Shown here piece by piece: positions 17,480 through 24,794 of a stretch of 64,000 bases of DNA. The stretch comes from an uncultured Saprospiraceae bacterium (GTDB lineage: Bacteria > Bacteroidota > Bacteroidia > Chitinophagales > Saprospiraceae). Made by a program: the position numbers and the translations under genes. The stretch lies in assembly GCA_937139495.1 (NCBI GenBank), contig CAKZQC010000006.1:1-64000 (forward strand). The letters run 5' to 3'. The stretch's first letter is position 1; each line of letters starts with the position of its first letter. Below the pieces are notes generated by a model that was not told where the DNA came from, made no database searches, and worked only from the letters and a program-made list of their open reading frames with translations.

Positions 17480-17496
17480 AGAGCAGCCTAAAAATT
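17480..17496. repeat. Solo end of the AGAGC palindromic repeat
   Basis: AGAGCAGCCTAAAAATT resembles the end sequence of the 12360/41207/35596 elements. No matching partner end is nearby. It lies in the leader of the thioredoxin-like gene. Confidence 0.4.
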
Positions 17497-17542
17497 CAAA
17501 CTATTCTATTTATTTGCATAATCCTTCTTAATTTAGCACAAA

Positions 17543-18187
17543 ATGAAAAAAACATTACTCAGCACAACTGCACTACTCGTACTTTTGGCAATCTGTTCGT
17601 TTGCTATCCCTAGTAGTTCCCCCCAAGAAGATACAACAACTGGTAAGAATGTAAAATGGATGACTTTTGAAGAAGCTGTTGCTGCTACAAGTGCTGCTAG
17701 AGCCGCAGGCAAAAAGCCCAAAAAAATGTTTATGGACATTTATACTGACTGGTGTGGTTGGTGCAAAAAAATGGATGCAGAAACGTTTGAAAAGCCTGAA
17801 GTAGCCAAATACCTCAACGAAAACTTTTATCCCATTAAATTCAATGCAGAGCAAAAAGAATCCATCGAGTTTGCAGGCAATACCTTCAAGTATGTCGCCA
17901 ATGGCAGAAGAGGGTATCACGAGTTAGCAGCTGCCTTATTAGGCGGAAAAATGAGTTATCCTACTGTTGTGTTCGCTCATTTTAACAACAACAATTTTGA
18001 AATGTTGCAGCGCATACCTGGCTATCTCAATATTCCTACTTTTGATGCTATCATGCACTATTTAGCAGAAGACCACTATACTTCTACTCCTTGGGACGAA
18101 TATCAAAAAAATTACAATCAAGAAGCGGCTCCAGAGCCAGCAGCAGTCAAACAACCCACCCCACCAACCAATGATAAAGCAAACTAG
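17543..18187 (+). CDS. Exported thioredoxin-like protein (CGWC)
   Basis: A 214-residue protein with an N-terminal signal peptide (about 1-21) and a thioredoxin fold of the DUF255/DsbD-gamma type. The redox motif CGWC (71-74) follows MFMDIYTDW, and a cis-proline candidate is in MSYPTVVF near residue 141. The C-terminal 30 residues are Pro/Ala-rich and disordered. It probably works in periplasmic disulfide reduction or cytochrome/oxidative-stress chemistry. It is monocistronic, with a strong terminator after it. Confidence 0.85.
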   Translation: MKKTLLSTTALLVLLAICSFAIPSSSPQEDTTTGKNVKWMTFEEAVAATSAARAAGKKPKKMFMDIYTDWCGWCKKMDAETFEKPEVAKYLNENFYPIKFNAEQKESIEFAGNTFKYVANGRRGYHELAAALLGGKMSYPTVVFAHFNNNNFEMLQRIPGYLNIPTFDAIMHYLAEDHYTSTPWDEYQKNYNQEAAPEPAAVKQPTPPTNDKAN

Positions 18188-18215
18188 TAAATTATACTAA
18201 TTTTAGACATACTCT
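18188..18215. repeat. Solo end of the AGAGC palindromic repeat (inverted)
   Basis: Read on the minus strand it is AGAGTATGTCTAAAATTAGT and on to ATAATTTA, close to the left end of the 41207 copy. No second end is seen, so it is a degenerate or single unit between the thioredoxin-like gene and its terminator. Confidence 0.5.
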
Positions 18216-18222
18216 TAGATAG

Positions 18223-18258
18223 AATGCTCTCCAACCAAAGTTGGAGAGCATTTTTTTT
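18223..18258 (+). terminator. Terminator after the thioredoxin-like gene
   Basis: AATGCTCTCCAAC-CAAA-GTTGGAGAGCATT is a perfect stem followed by further T residues. Confidence 0.92.
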
Positions 18259-18295
18259 GTTATCTTCAAACTTCACTTAACCGAATAGCTATACG

Positions 18296-19204
18296 ATGTC
18301 AAAAAAAATATTAGTAACAGGTGCTTCTGGATTCTTGGGGTGGCACTTCTGCCACGAATTTCAAGATTATTATCAAATAATTGGCACTCATTTTCGCAAT
18401 CTTCCGACAGATTTGCCCCAAGTAGATTGGCAGCGTATCAATCTCTTAGAGATACCTGCACTCAAAAAACTCGTTAAGGAACTTCAACCTGATACGGTAT
18501 TGCATTTGGCTGCTATTAGCAAGATGGGTTTTTGTGAAGAACACCCTGCGCTATCGCATCACATCAATGTCTATACCAGTATTGCCTTGGCAGAAGTAAC
18601 CCAAGAGCTTGGTATTCCAATGATTTTTACTTCGACTGATATGGTTTTTAATGGTGCTTCAGCTCCTTATGCAGAAGACGATTTTAGTTATCCTATATCG
18701 CAATACGGTACGCAGAAACAGATGGCAGAAGATAGCTTATTGGCAGATTTTGACCATACGATGGTCGTTCGTTTGCCACTTTTATTTGGTGCTGTGCCGA
18801 GCTATGGTAGCAATTTTATGGTGCAAACCATACAGCAACTTCAAGCAGGAGAATCTGTTTCGGCTTTTGTCGATGAATATCGAACTCCATTGAGTGGAAA
18901 GGTAGCTAGCCAAGTATTGGGAAAATTGATAGATTATATATTGGCGACCACTCCTCAACACGAACGATTAATTCATTTGGGTAGTCAAAAATCTATTTCT
19001 AGATATGATTTGGCCCATCTTATAGCTCGTACCTATGGGCTACCGACAGAGACGATTGTAGCCACCAAACAACAAGATATAGATATAGCAGGCATACGCC
19101 CCAAAGATGTTAGTCTAACGCATACAATGGCCCAAAAAATACTAGGTTTTGACCCACCGACATTAGTAGAGCAGTTGCAGGCTTACAAAAGCACTATTTT
19201 ATAA
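18296..19204 (+). CDS. RmlD-like NAD(P)-dependent sugar reductase/epimerase family protein
   Basis: A 302-residue extended short-chain dehydrogenase. The nucleotide motif TGASGFLG is at 8-15, LHLAAISKMG near 69-78, and the catalytic Tyr137-x3-Lys141 pair lies in QYGTQKQ. Sequence layout is closest to dTDP-4-dehydrorhamnose reductase (RmlD) and its relatives. No rhamnose genes are adjacent, so the substrate is not clear. A lone gene after a terminator. Confidence 0.8.
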   Translation: MSKKILVTGASGFLGWHFCHEFQDYYQIIGTHFRNLPTDLPQVDWQRINLLEIPALKKLVKELQPDTVLHLAAISKMGFCEEHPALSHHINVYTSIALAEVTQELGIPMIFTSTDMVFNGASAPYAEDDFSYPISQYGTQKQMAEDSLLADFDHTMVVRLPLLFGAVPSYGSNFMVQTIQQLQAGESVSAFVDEYRTPLSGKVASQVLGKLIDYILATTPQHERLIHLGSQKSISRYDLAHLIARTYGLPTETIVATKQQDIDIAGIRPKDVSLTHTMAQKILGFDPPTLVEQLQAYKSTIL

Positions 19205-19316
19205 GGGATTTTCTATTTAGTATTGAATAATAATAGTATTATTGAACTGTTAAATCATTTTTAATTAAAACGGTGGTTGTACGTCCCGTACAATTGCTAC
19301 ACAAAACATTATTCAA

Positions 19317-19787
19317 ATGGAGTTCAATAGTTTAGATAGTGGAATGGATACCGACTTGCATGTTAGTTCTAGTTCGCAGACGTACTTACTGACCGCTGCC
19401 AAGTGGTCTAAATTTTTGGCAATTACAGGCTTTGTGATGATGGGGCTAGCTATTTTTATGTTTTTATTGGTGCTAGTTGGTGTTGGTGGCAATGCTTTCA
19501 GAATGGGAATGGCTCAAGCATTTGGTGGAGCTAGTGGTACGGCTTTTACAGCTATTATCATTTTCTACATCCTACTAATGGCGATGTATTTTTTCCCTTT
19601 ATACTACTTGTACAAATTTGCTACCTTAGTCAAGCAAGGAGTTAACTCTTCTACCAATTCGATGATAGAAGAAGGCTTTAAGAATTTGAAATCCTTTTTT
19701 AAGTTCTTTGGCGTATTCACGGCTATTGTACTAGCATTCTATGGGCTTATAATTGTATTTGCTGTCATTGTAGGAGCAGTAAGCTAA
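19317..19787 (+). CDS. DUF5362-type membrane protein
   Basis: A 156-residue protein with a hydrophilic N-terminus containing YLLTAAKWSKFLAITGF, then three to four hydrophobic segments (about 33-57, 77-103, 132-155). This arrangement matches the small DUF5362 membrane family of Bacteroidota; function unknown. It is followed 21 bp later by a DUF805 gene in the same direction, so both may form a pair of small membrane proteins. Confidence 0.68.
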   Translation: MEFNSLDSGMDTDLHVSSSSQTYLLTAAKWSKFLAITGFVMMGLAIFMFLLVLVGVGGNAFRMGMAQAFGGASGTAFTAIIIFYILLMAMYFFPLYYLYKFATLVKQGVNSSTNSMIEEGFKNLKSFFKFFGVFTAIVLAFYGLIIVFAVIVGAVS

Positions 19788-19808
19788 ATTAATTTAATAG
19801 AAAATATT

Positions 19809-20186
19809 ATGATTAATTATGTAATGCAGGTATTTCGCAAATATGCCGTTTTTGAAGGAAGAGCTAGTCGTTCAGAATACTGGTATTTTGTATTGTTCAA
19901 TTTTCTGGTTCGTATTGTATTAATTATTATTGGCGGGGTAATCGGAGATGATATGGAAATATTGAGTGTTGTTTACGTCCTAGCTACAATTGTTCCTACA
20001 ATAGCAGTAGGTGTTCGTAGAATGCACGATGTAGGGAAAAGTGGTTGGTTCTTTTTGATACCGTTTTACAACTTTATATTAGCAGTAGCAGATAGTGAGT
20101 ATGGTCCAAATAGATTTGGACTCAATCCTCATGGCGAAGGCAACGATGAAAATGATGATATGATGGAGCATTTAATTGAAGAATAA
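19809..20186 (+). CDS. DUF805 family inner membrane protein
   Basis: A 125-residue protein with the typical start FRKYAVFEGRASRSEYWYFVLF, two to three transmembrane segments and the conserved VGVRRMHDVGKSGWFFLIP. These are clear DUF805 (YhaH-like) signatures. The family is widespread and its role is not established. A strong hairpin terminator follows. Confidence 0.88.
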   Translation: MINYVMQVFRKYAVFEGRASRSEYWYFVLFNFLVRIVLIIIGGVIGDDMEILSVVYVLATIVPTIAVGVRRMHDVGKSGWFFLIPFYNFILAVADSEYGPNRFGLNPHGEGNDENDDMMEHLIEE

Positions 20187-20221
20187 AATATTAATATTTC
20201 TTGTCAAATTATTAGACGAAA

Positions 20222-20261
20222 ATGAGCTGTTCTTACTTGGTAGGAGCGGCTCATGTTTTTT
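20222..20261 (+). terminator. Terminator after the DUF805 gene
   Basis: ATGAGCTGTTCTTAC pairs over all 15 positions (with G-U wobbles) with GTAGGAGCGGCTCAT around a three-base loop, then a T-run. Confidence 0.85.
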
Positions 20262-20354
20262 ATACTATTTTTCACTTGTTTTGATAATAAATAGCTCAGA
20301 GCAGTTTTTGGAACAGATTTGGAATATGCAGTAGTATAACCAACGACAAATAGT

Positions 20355-20747
20355 ATGAACAAAATAATCACCATCGCTTTTTTTATGCTTCTAGCATGGA
20401 TAAGTGTCGCACAAAATAGAGTGACAACACTCACGGCTAGTATTAGTAGCGTATTGCCGACTACTAGCATAGTTACAGCAGACGAAACCAATGTACTCCA
20501 CACCGTAACCATCGCTTTGGATGCAGACAGAAATAGAATTTATTTCAAGACGCCCAACACGATTACAGGAGTACAAATTACGGTCAGAGACCGCAGCAAC
20601 AAAATTATATTGCAGCAGCATAATATGACCATCAAAGAACAATATTCTATCTCTTTTCCAGCACCCGAAAAAGATAATCAATACACGGTTATTTTGCAAA
20701 AAGACAATCACTTATTGGTCGAAAGACTGCCCAATGAAGTTTTTTAG
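20355..20747 (+). CDS. Hypothetical exported protein
   Basis: A 130-residue protein with a clear signal peptide (MNKIITIAFFMLLAWISVAQ, cleavage after about residue 20) and alternating beta-strand pattern in the mature part (VQITVRDRSNKIILQQ, YTVILQKDNHLLVERL). This resembles a single immunoglobulin-like or DUF3244-like beta-sandwich, but I cannot assign a family. It is flanked by terminators on both sides and is probably monocistronic. Confidence 0.6.
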   Translation: MNKIITIAFFMLLAWISVAQNRVTTLTASISSVLPTTSIVTADETNVLHTVTIALDADRNRIYFKTPNTITGVQITVRDRSNKIILQQHNMTIKEQYSISFPAPEKDNQYTVILQKDNHLLVERLPNEVF

Positions 20748-20777
20748 AGAAAAAATATCGAAAAAAGTAACGTTATA

Positions 20778-20811
20778 AAGGCTATTCCCTTGTCAGGGAA
20801 TGGTCTTTTTT
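20778..20811 (+). terminator. Terminator after the exported protein gene
   Basis: GGCTATTCCCT-TGTC-AGGGAATGGTC with a following T-run is a good intrinsic terminator. Confidence 0.87.
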
Positions 20812-20867
20812 CGTGTTGGACTCAACCATTTAGATTTAATCTAATTAATATAATAGAGTAAGGTTAG

Positions 20868-20895
20868 TTGCTTTAAAATTTTATTGCGACATTTG
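20868..20895 (+). promoter_or_regulatory. Candidate promoter of the flavodoxin gene
   Basis: TTG (20868-20870) and, 17 bp on, GACATTTG (20888-20895), seven of eight positions short of the TAnnTTTG pattern only at its first base. It lies 17 bp before the flavodoxin start, rather close, so the call is tentative. Confidence 0.35.
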
Positions 20896-20912
20896 CAGGT
20901 AAATAAAGAAGA

Positions 20913-21446
20913 ATGAAAAACGAGGAGAACAAAATTGGTCTTTTTTGGGGAACGGATACAGGTATGACCGAAGAGATTGTGACCGTACTAGTCGAAATGA
21001 TTGGTGCTGACAAGGTTGCTACCTACAATGTATTTGATAACCCGAAAGAACAGCTAGAGCAATACGAATATCTTATCTTGGGTCTTTCGACTTGGTACGA
21101 TGGCGAATTGCAAAGCGATTGGGAAGAATTTCATGACAATGGAGGTTTTCAAGACATTGACTTTAGTGGCAAAAAAGTAGCTTTGTTTGGTCTAGGCGAT
21201 CAAGAAGGCTATGACGAATATTTTATAGATGGTGTCGGTATTATTGGCGATATTGTGCTACAAAATGGCGGAGAAATATTTGGCAAATGGTCAACAGAAG
21301 GCTATGAATATACCCAGTCGAAAGCAGAGAAAGAGAAAGGACAATTTTTGGGGCTGGCTATAGACGAAGATAATCAGCCGAGCCAAACCGATGAGCGACT
21401 CGAACAATGGGTAGCACAACTAAAGGAAGAAGGTTTTTTGAAGTAG
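20913..21446 (+). CDS. fldA: Long-chain flavodoxin
   Basis: A 177-residue FMN electron carrier. The phosphate-binding loop FWGTDTGMTEEI is at 11-22, and the flavin-stacking regions LGLSTWYDGELQSDW and FGLGDQEGYDEYF are typical of long-chain flavodoxins. It is followed 30 bp later by a ferredoxin/flavodoxin-NADP reductase gene, a natural redox partner. Length is normal. Confidence 0.94.
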   Translation: MKNEENKIGLFWGTDTGMTEEIVTVLVEMIGADKVATYNVFDNPKEQLEQYEYLILGLSTWYDGELQSDWEEFHDNGGFQDIDFSGKKVALFGLGDQEGYDEYFIDGVGIIGDIVLQNGGEIFGKWSTEGYEYTQSKAEKEKGQFLGLAIDEDNQPSQTDERLEQWVAQLKEEGFLK

Positions 21447-21476
21447 AAGATTTAAGTTTTTAACGTAGAATAAAAA

Positions 21477-22484
21477 ATGATAGAAACAGACATAATAATA
21501 ATAGGAGCAGGTCCTTGTGGTTTATTTACGGTTTTTGAAGCAGGATTGCTCAAGCTCAAATGCCATTTGATTGATTCATTGCCACAGGCAGGCGGACAAC
21601 TGACAGAGATTTATCCCAAAAAACCAATTTATGATATACCTGGGTATCCGAGTGTATTGGCTGGCGAATTGGTGCATAACTTAATGGAGCAGATAGAACC
21701 ATTCAAACCAGGATTTACGCTAGGAGAGCGTGCAGAGCATATCGAAAAACTCGAAGATGGTCGCTTTTGTGTCACCACTAGCCGAGGAACTAAACACGTA
21801 GCACCTGTTATCACGATAGCTGGCGGTTTGGGTTGTTTTGAGCCACGTAAGCCACCTATTGGCAATATCGTAGAGTTTGAAGATAGAGGCGTAGAGTACA
21901 TTATCAAAGAGCCAGAATTGTACCGAGACAAAAAAATTGTGATTGCTGGTGGAGGAGATTCTGCTTTGGATTGGACTATCTTTTTGGCAGAAGTAGCCGC
22001 AGAAGTTAGTTTGGTACACCGTCGCAAGAGTTTCCGAGGAGCTCTGGATTCTGTAGAGAAAGTAGAACAATTGGCAGCTTCAGGGCGTATCAATTTGATA
22101 ACAGACGCACAAGTAGTGGGGCTGAACGGAAACGGCAAACTTGATGAAGTTGTCATCAAGAGCAAAACAGAAGGCGAAAAAACCTATGTAGCTGACCACT
22201 TTATTCCACTCTTCGGGTTGAGTCCTAAGCTAGGACCAATAGCCGAATGGGGATTGAATATTTCTAAAAGTGCTATCGTGGTCGATACCTTCGACTACAG
22301 CACCAATGTACCTGGAATTTACGCTATCGGCGATATTAATACCTACCCCGGTAAGCTCAAATTGATTTTGTGTGGTTTCCATGAAGCGACACTTATGGTG
22401 CAATCTGCTTTCAAGCATATCTATCCAGAAAAGAAAGTGCAATTCAAATATACGACCGTCAATGGCGTTAATGGGTTTGAATAA
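21477..22484 (+). CDS. Ferredoxin/flavodoxin--NADP reductase (thioredoxin-reductase-like FNR)
   Basis: A 335-residue FAD enzyme that moves electrons between NADPH and ferredoxin or flavodoxin. The FAD motif IIIIGAGPCGLF is at 6-17 and the NADPH motif VIAGGGDSALDW near 160. There is no CxxC active site, which separates it from thioredoxin reductase and places it with the YumC-type FNR group. A second FAD motif, GIYAIGDINTYPGKLKLI, is near 275-292. It lies between flavodoxin and hscB. Confidence 0.93.
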   Translation: MIETDIIIIGAGPCGLFTVFEAGLLKLKCHLIDSLPQAGGQLTEIYPKKPIYDIPGYPSVLAGELVHNLMEQIEPFKPGFTLGERAEHIEKLEDGRFCVTTSRGTKHVAPVITIAGGLGCFEPRKPPIGNIVEFEDRGVEYIIKEPELYRDKKIVIAGGGDSALDWTIFLAEVAAEVSLVHRRKSFRGALDSVEKVEQLAASGRINLITDAQVVGLNGNGKLDEVVIKSKTEGEKTYVADHFIPLFGLSPKLGPIAEWGLNISKSAIVVDTFDYSTNVPGIYAIGDINTYPGKLKLILCGFHEATLMVQSAFKHIYPEKKVQFKYTTVNGVNGFE

Positions 22485-22502
22485 AATAACAAAAATACAA
22501 CT

Positions 22503-23033
22503 ATGAATTATTTTGATTTCTATGATTTGCCAATTGCTTTTGAGCTAGACGAAACGGCATTGCGCAAGCTATTTTTGAAAAAAAGCAAGCAATACCACCC
22601 CGATTTTTTTACGCTAGAAAGTGAAGCCAAACAGGAAGAAATATTGGCACTTTCTACGCTCAATAATGAAGCCTACAAAGTATTGTCGAATCGAGATAAA
22701 AGAATCAAATATGTCTTGGAACAAAAGGGGCTTTTGGGCGATAACGCCAACAACAAAATGTCGCCTGCTTTCTTGATGGAAATGATGGACATCAACGAAA
22801 AAGTAATGGATTTGCAGTTTGATTTTGATGCCGTGGCATACCAGAAAATAGTAGCGGAAGTTAATCAAGAAGAAGAAACGCTCGAAAATGGTATTGTTGC
22901 TGTATTGGCAAATTATGAAGCAGGAAGCACCACGGAAAACGATAATTTAAAGCAAATCTTAGATTTTTATCTCCAAAAACGCTACTTGCGCCGCTTGAAG
23001 CAAAATTTGGAAAAATTGGAAGCCGAAGAATAA
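22503..23033 (+). CDS. hscB: HscB, J-domain co-chaperone for Fe-S cluster assembly
   Basis: HscB is the J-protein that delivers the IscU scaffold to the Hsp70 HscA. The 176-residue product has an N-terminal J domain with HPD at 32-34 and NNEAYKVLSNRDKRIKYVLEQKG, then a C-terminal three-helix region beginning around SPAFLMEMMDINEKV. It begins 18 bp after the reductase gene, so flavodoxin, reductase and hscB look like one operon. No iscU or hscA lies in the window. Confidence 0.9.
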   Translation: MNYFDFYDLPIAFELDETALRKLFLKKSKQYHPDFFTLESEAKQEEILALSTLNNEAYKVLSNRDKRIKYVLEQKGLLGDNANNKMSPAFLMEMMDINEKVMDLQFDFDAVAYQKIVAEVNQEEETLENGIVAVLANYEAGSTTENDNLKQILDFYLQKRYLRRLKQNLEKLEAEE

Positions 23034-23100
23034 CAATTTTTGTAGAAACTATTGTATCTTTCTTTTGCAAAAACAATCTACACCAAACTGAACAATCGCC

Positions 23101-23505
23101 ATGAAACATAGCCTTCTATTTTTACTATTGACTAGTATCTTACTTTTTTTTGTTGCCTGTGGCAATGATGGATTACCTGATTATAGGGAAGAAATAGTAG
23201 GCGAGTGGCGACTCAAAAATGCAGGCGAGCTCCAACGTTATCTCAAAGGCGAACGAGATTATTTGCTCAAAAATGCTTCTATCACCTTCAATGATGATGG
23301 TACCGTTGATGCACAAATTATGCTCTCTGACAACCAAAAATGGTTCAATCAAACAGGAACGTGGGAAATGCCCAAAGAGGGCAAACTGCTCACGCTAAAA
23401 TCTGATTCGGGACCATTCGACGACGAACTAAAAATTGATTTCACTGATGAACGCACGTTCTACTTGACCAGCAATGGCTTGGCATATCAGTTTATTAAAT
23501 TGTAG
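23101..23505 (+). CDS. Lipocalin-like lipoprotein, hypothetical
   Basis: A 134-residue protein with a lipoprotein signal (FFVAC, Cys20) and a mature part that starts with EEIVGEWRLKN and continues with ITFNDDGTVDAQIM and GTWEMPKEGKLLTLKS. This is the usual pattern of lipocalin-like Bacteroidota lipoproteins of unknown ligand. TTG and TATCTTTC sequences in the 60 bp before it may form a weak promoter. A perfect terminator follows. Confidence 0.75.
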   Translation: MKHSLLFLLLTSILLFFVACGNDGLPDYREEIVGEWRLKNAGELQRYLKGERDYLLKNASITFNDDGTVDAQIMLSDNQKWFNQTGTWEMPKEGKLLTLKSDSGPFDDELKIDFTDERTFYLTSNGLAYQFIKL

Positions 23506-23544
23506 GGTTGGGTAGAGAGGAAGACAATATCCAATAATATATTC

Positions 23545-23592
23545 AAAGGGAGTTGCTATTTTAAAATAGCAACTCCCTTTGGTTTTTTAAGT
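23545..23592 (+). terminator. Perfect 18-bp palindromic terminator
   Basis: AAAGGGAGTTGCTATTTT is followed directly by its exact complement (23545-23580), then GG and a T-run. It ends the lipoprotein gene; the palindrome could also slow transcription from the right. Confidence 0.9.
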
Positions 23593-23636
23593 AGGTGTGG
23601 TCTTGAGTAATGAAGTACTTAAAAGGTATTGTTTTA

Positions 23637-24767
23637 TTATCTATTATTGGAGTAATTTTGAAGGGCTATATTTTCTTGTTCTTGTATTAGTTTTTTTATA
23701 TGATTCCCTAGTTCTTTTCTTTCATCTTTTAGTCTTTGAAGTGTTTTGATTTCCTCATCTGACAATAACTCTTTAGTATGTTTTAACGAATTGATTTTAT
23801 TGGTAATATGATCAGAATAAAGCATTTTGTTTTGTATCTGTCTTGCTAATGAGTGAATTTCAAAACTTATAGAATTTTTGTTAAGTACTATTGGTTTTTT
23901 AATTATTTTTCTACGTATTTTTTGACGTTCAACTATTTCATTTACAGCTTGTTTATTCAATGTTTCTTCTAATAGTTCAGATCCATAAGTTAAAAATCGT
24001 TCAGAGGAATACATTAAAAAATCCATTTTTGCTTCCTTCCATAATTCCTCAATTAATTCCTGTCTAGGACCAATTATTTTACCATTTCTTAATTTCCACC
24101 ACCAATCTTTTTTTTGTTCGTCAGTAATGAAAATTATAGGCTTTTTACACGTTTTGGAATGCTCAATTATCTGTTTCCACATAAGTAAATCTCCGTATTT
24201 GCTTATGTCTTCTTTCTTATTATCCTCATACCCAGGAGGAATTTTTGATTTGTAGCGTTGTTCTCCTTCTTTTAGTATTTGGGTAGTTGATTGTTCTGAT
24301 AATTGGAGACCTATTTTACCTGTAAATAATAGATTTACTTTGTCATAAATTTTATCTTTTGTAATCATATTAGATAACGATTTTTTATTTTCATCAACTT
24401 CTACTTTAACATCAGAGAACACTTTTTTTAATTTAGAGTGTAATTTTTTGGATAAGAAGGGGGGTTTATTTAGATTACTCAAATTATTCTCTATTTGCTC
24501 TATATCTGTTCGGAATGTGTTATACACTTTTTCTTGTTCAGAAATTACTTCAGATCTATTTCTATGATATTCCAGGCATGCTTGATGTGTTAACCATATT
24601 TTGTCAGAAAACTTTTCAATGATTTTCAATAATTCAGTTTGTGTATTAGGTGAATATCTGTAGAGATTTAAAAGTACATTTGCGTCAAAAGTAATTATAC
24701 AATTATCCCAAATTTTTTTTATCTCTGAATCGCTTTTTCTATAAAACCCTTTAAAAATATCTTTCAT
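23637..24767 (-). CDS. PIN-like domain nuclease (PIN_8 type), partner of the GHKL ATPase
   Basis: A 376-residue protein with an N-terminal PIN-like nuclease region: IITFDANVLLNLYRY (Asp28), LEYHRNR (Glu66), KYGDLLMWKQII (Asp193) and IFITDEQKKDWWW (Asp216, Asp221) supply the acidic metal-binding set. The family is known as a PIN-like domain often seen near defence genes. The C-terminal half is Lys/Glu-rich and helical. It starts 27 bp after the GHKL ATPase gene, with an A11 run directly before its ATG, so the two are probably cotranscribed. The gene is clearly more AT-rich than its partner, suggesting separate acquisition. RNA or DNA target unknown. Confidence 0.8.
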   Translation of the reverse strand: MKDIFKGFYRKSDSEIKKIWDNCIITFDANVLLNLYRYSPNTQTELLKIIEKFSDKIWLTHQACLEYHRNRSEVISEQEKVYNTFRTDIEQIENNLSNLNKPPFLSKKLHSKLKKVFSDVKVEVDENKKSLSNMITKDKIYDKVNLLFTGKIGLQLSEQSTTQILKEGEQRYKSKIPPGYEDNKKEDISKYGDLLMWKQIIEHSKTCKKPIIFITDEQKKDWWWKLRNGKIIGPRQELIEELWKEAKMDFLMYSSERFLTYGSELLEETLNKQAVNEIVERQKIRRKIIKKPIVLNKNSISFEIHSLARQIQNKMLYSDHITNKINSLKHTKELLSDEEIKTLQRLKDERKELGNHIKKLIQEQENIALQNYSNNR

Positions 24768-24794
24768 TTTTTTTTTTTGATAGTATATGAGACA

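Noticed and set aside
21477..22484. Thioredoxin reductase
   Set aside because: FAD and NADPH motifs are right but the CxxC redox pair is absent, and a flavodoxin gene is adjacent.
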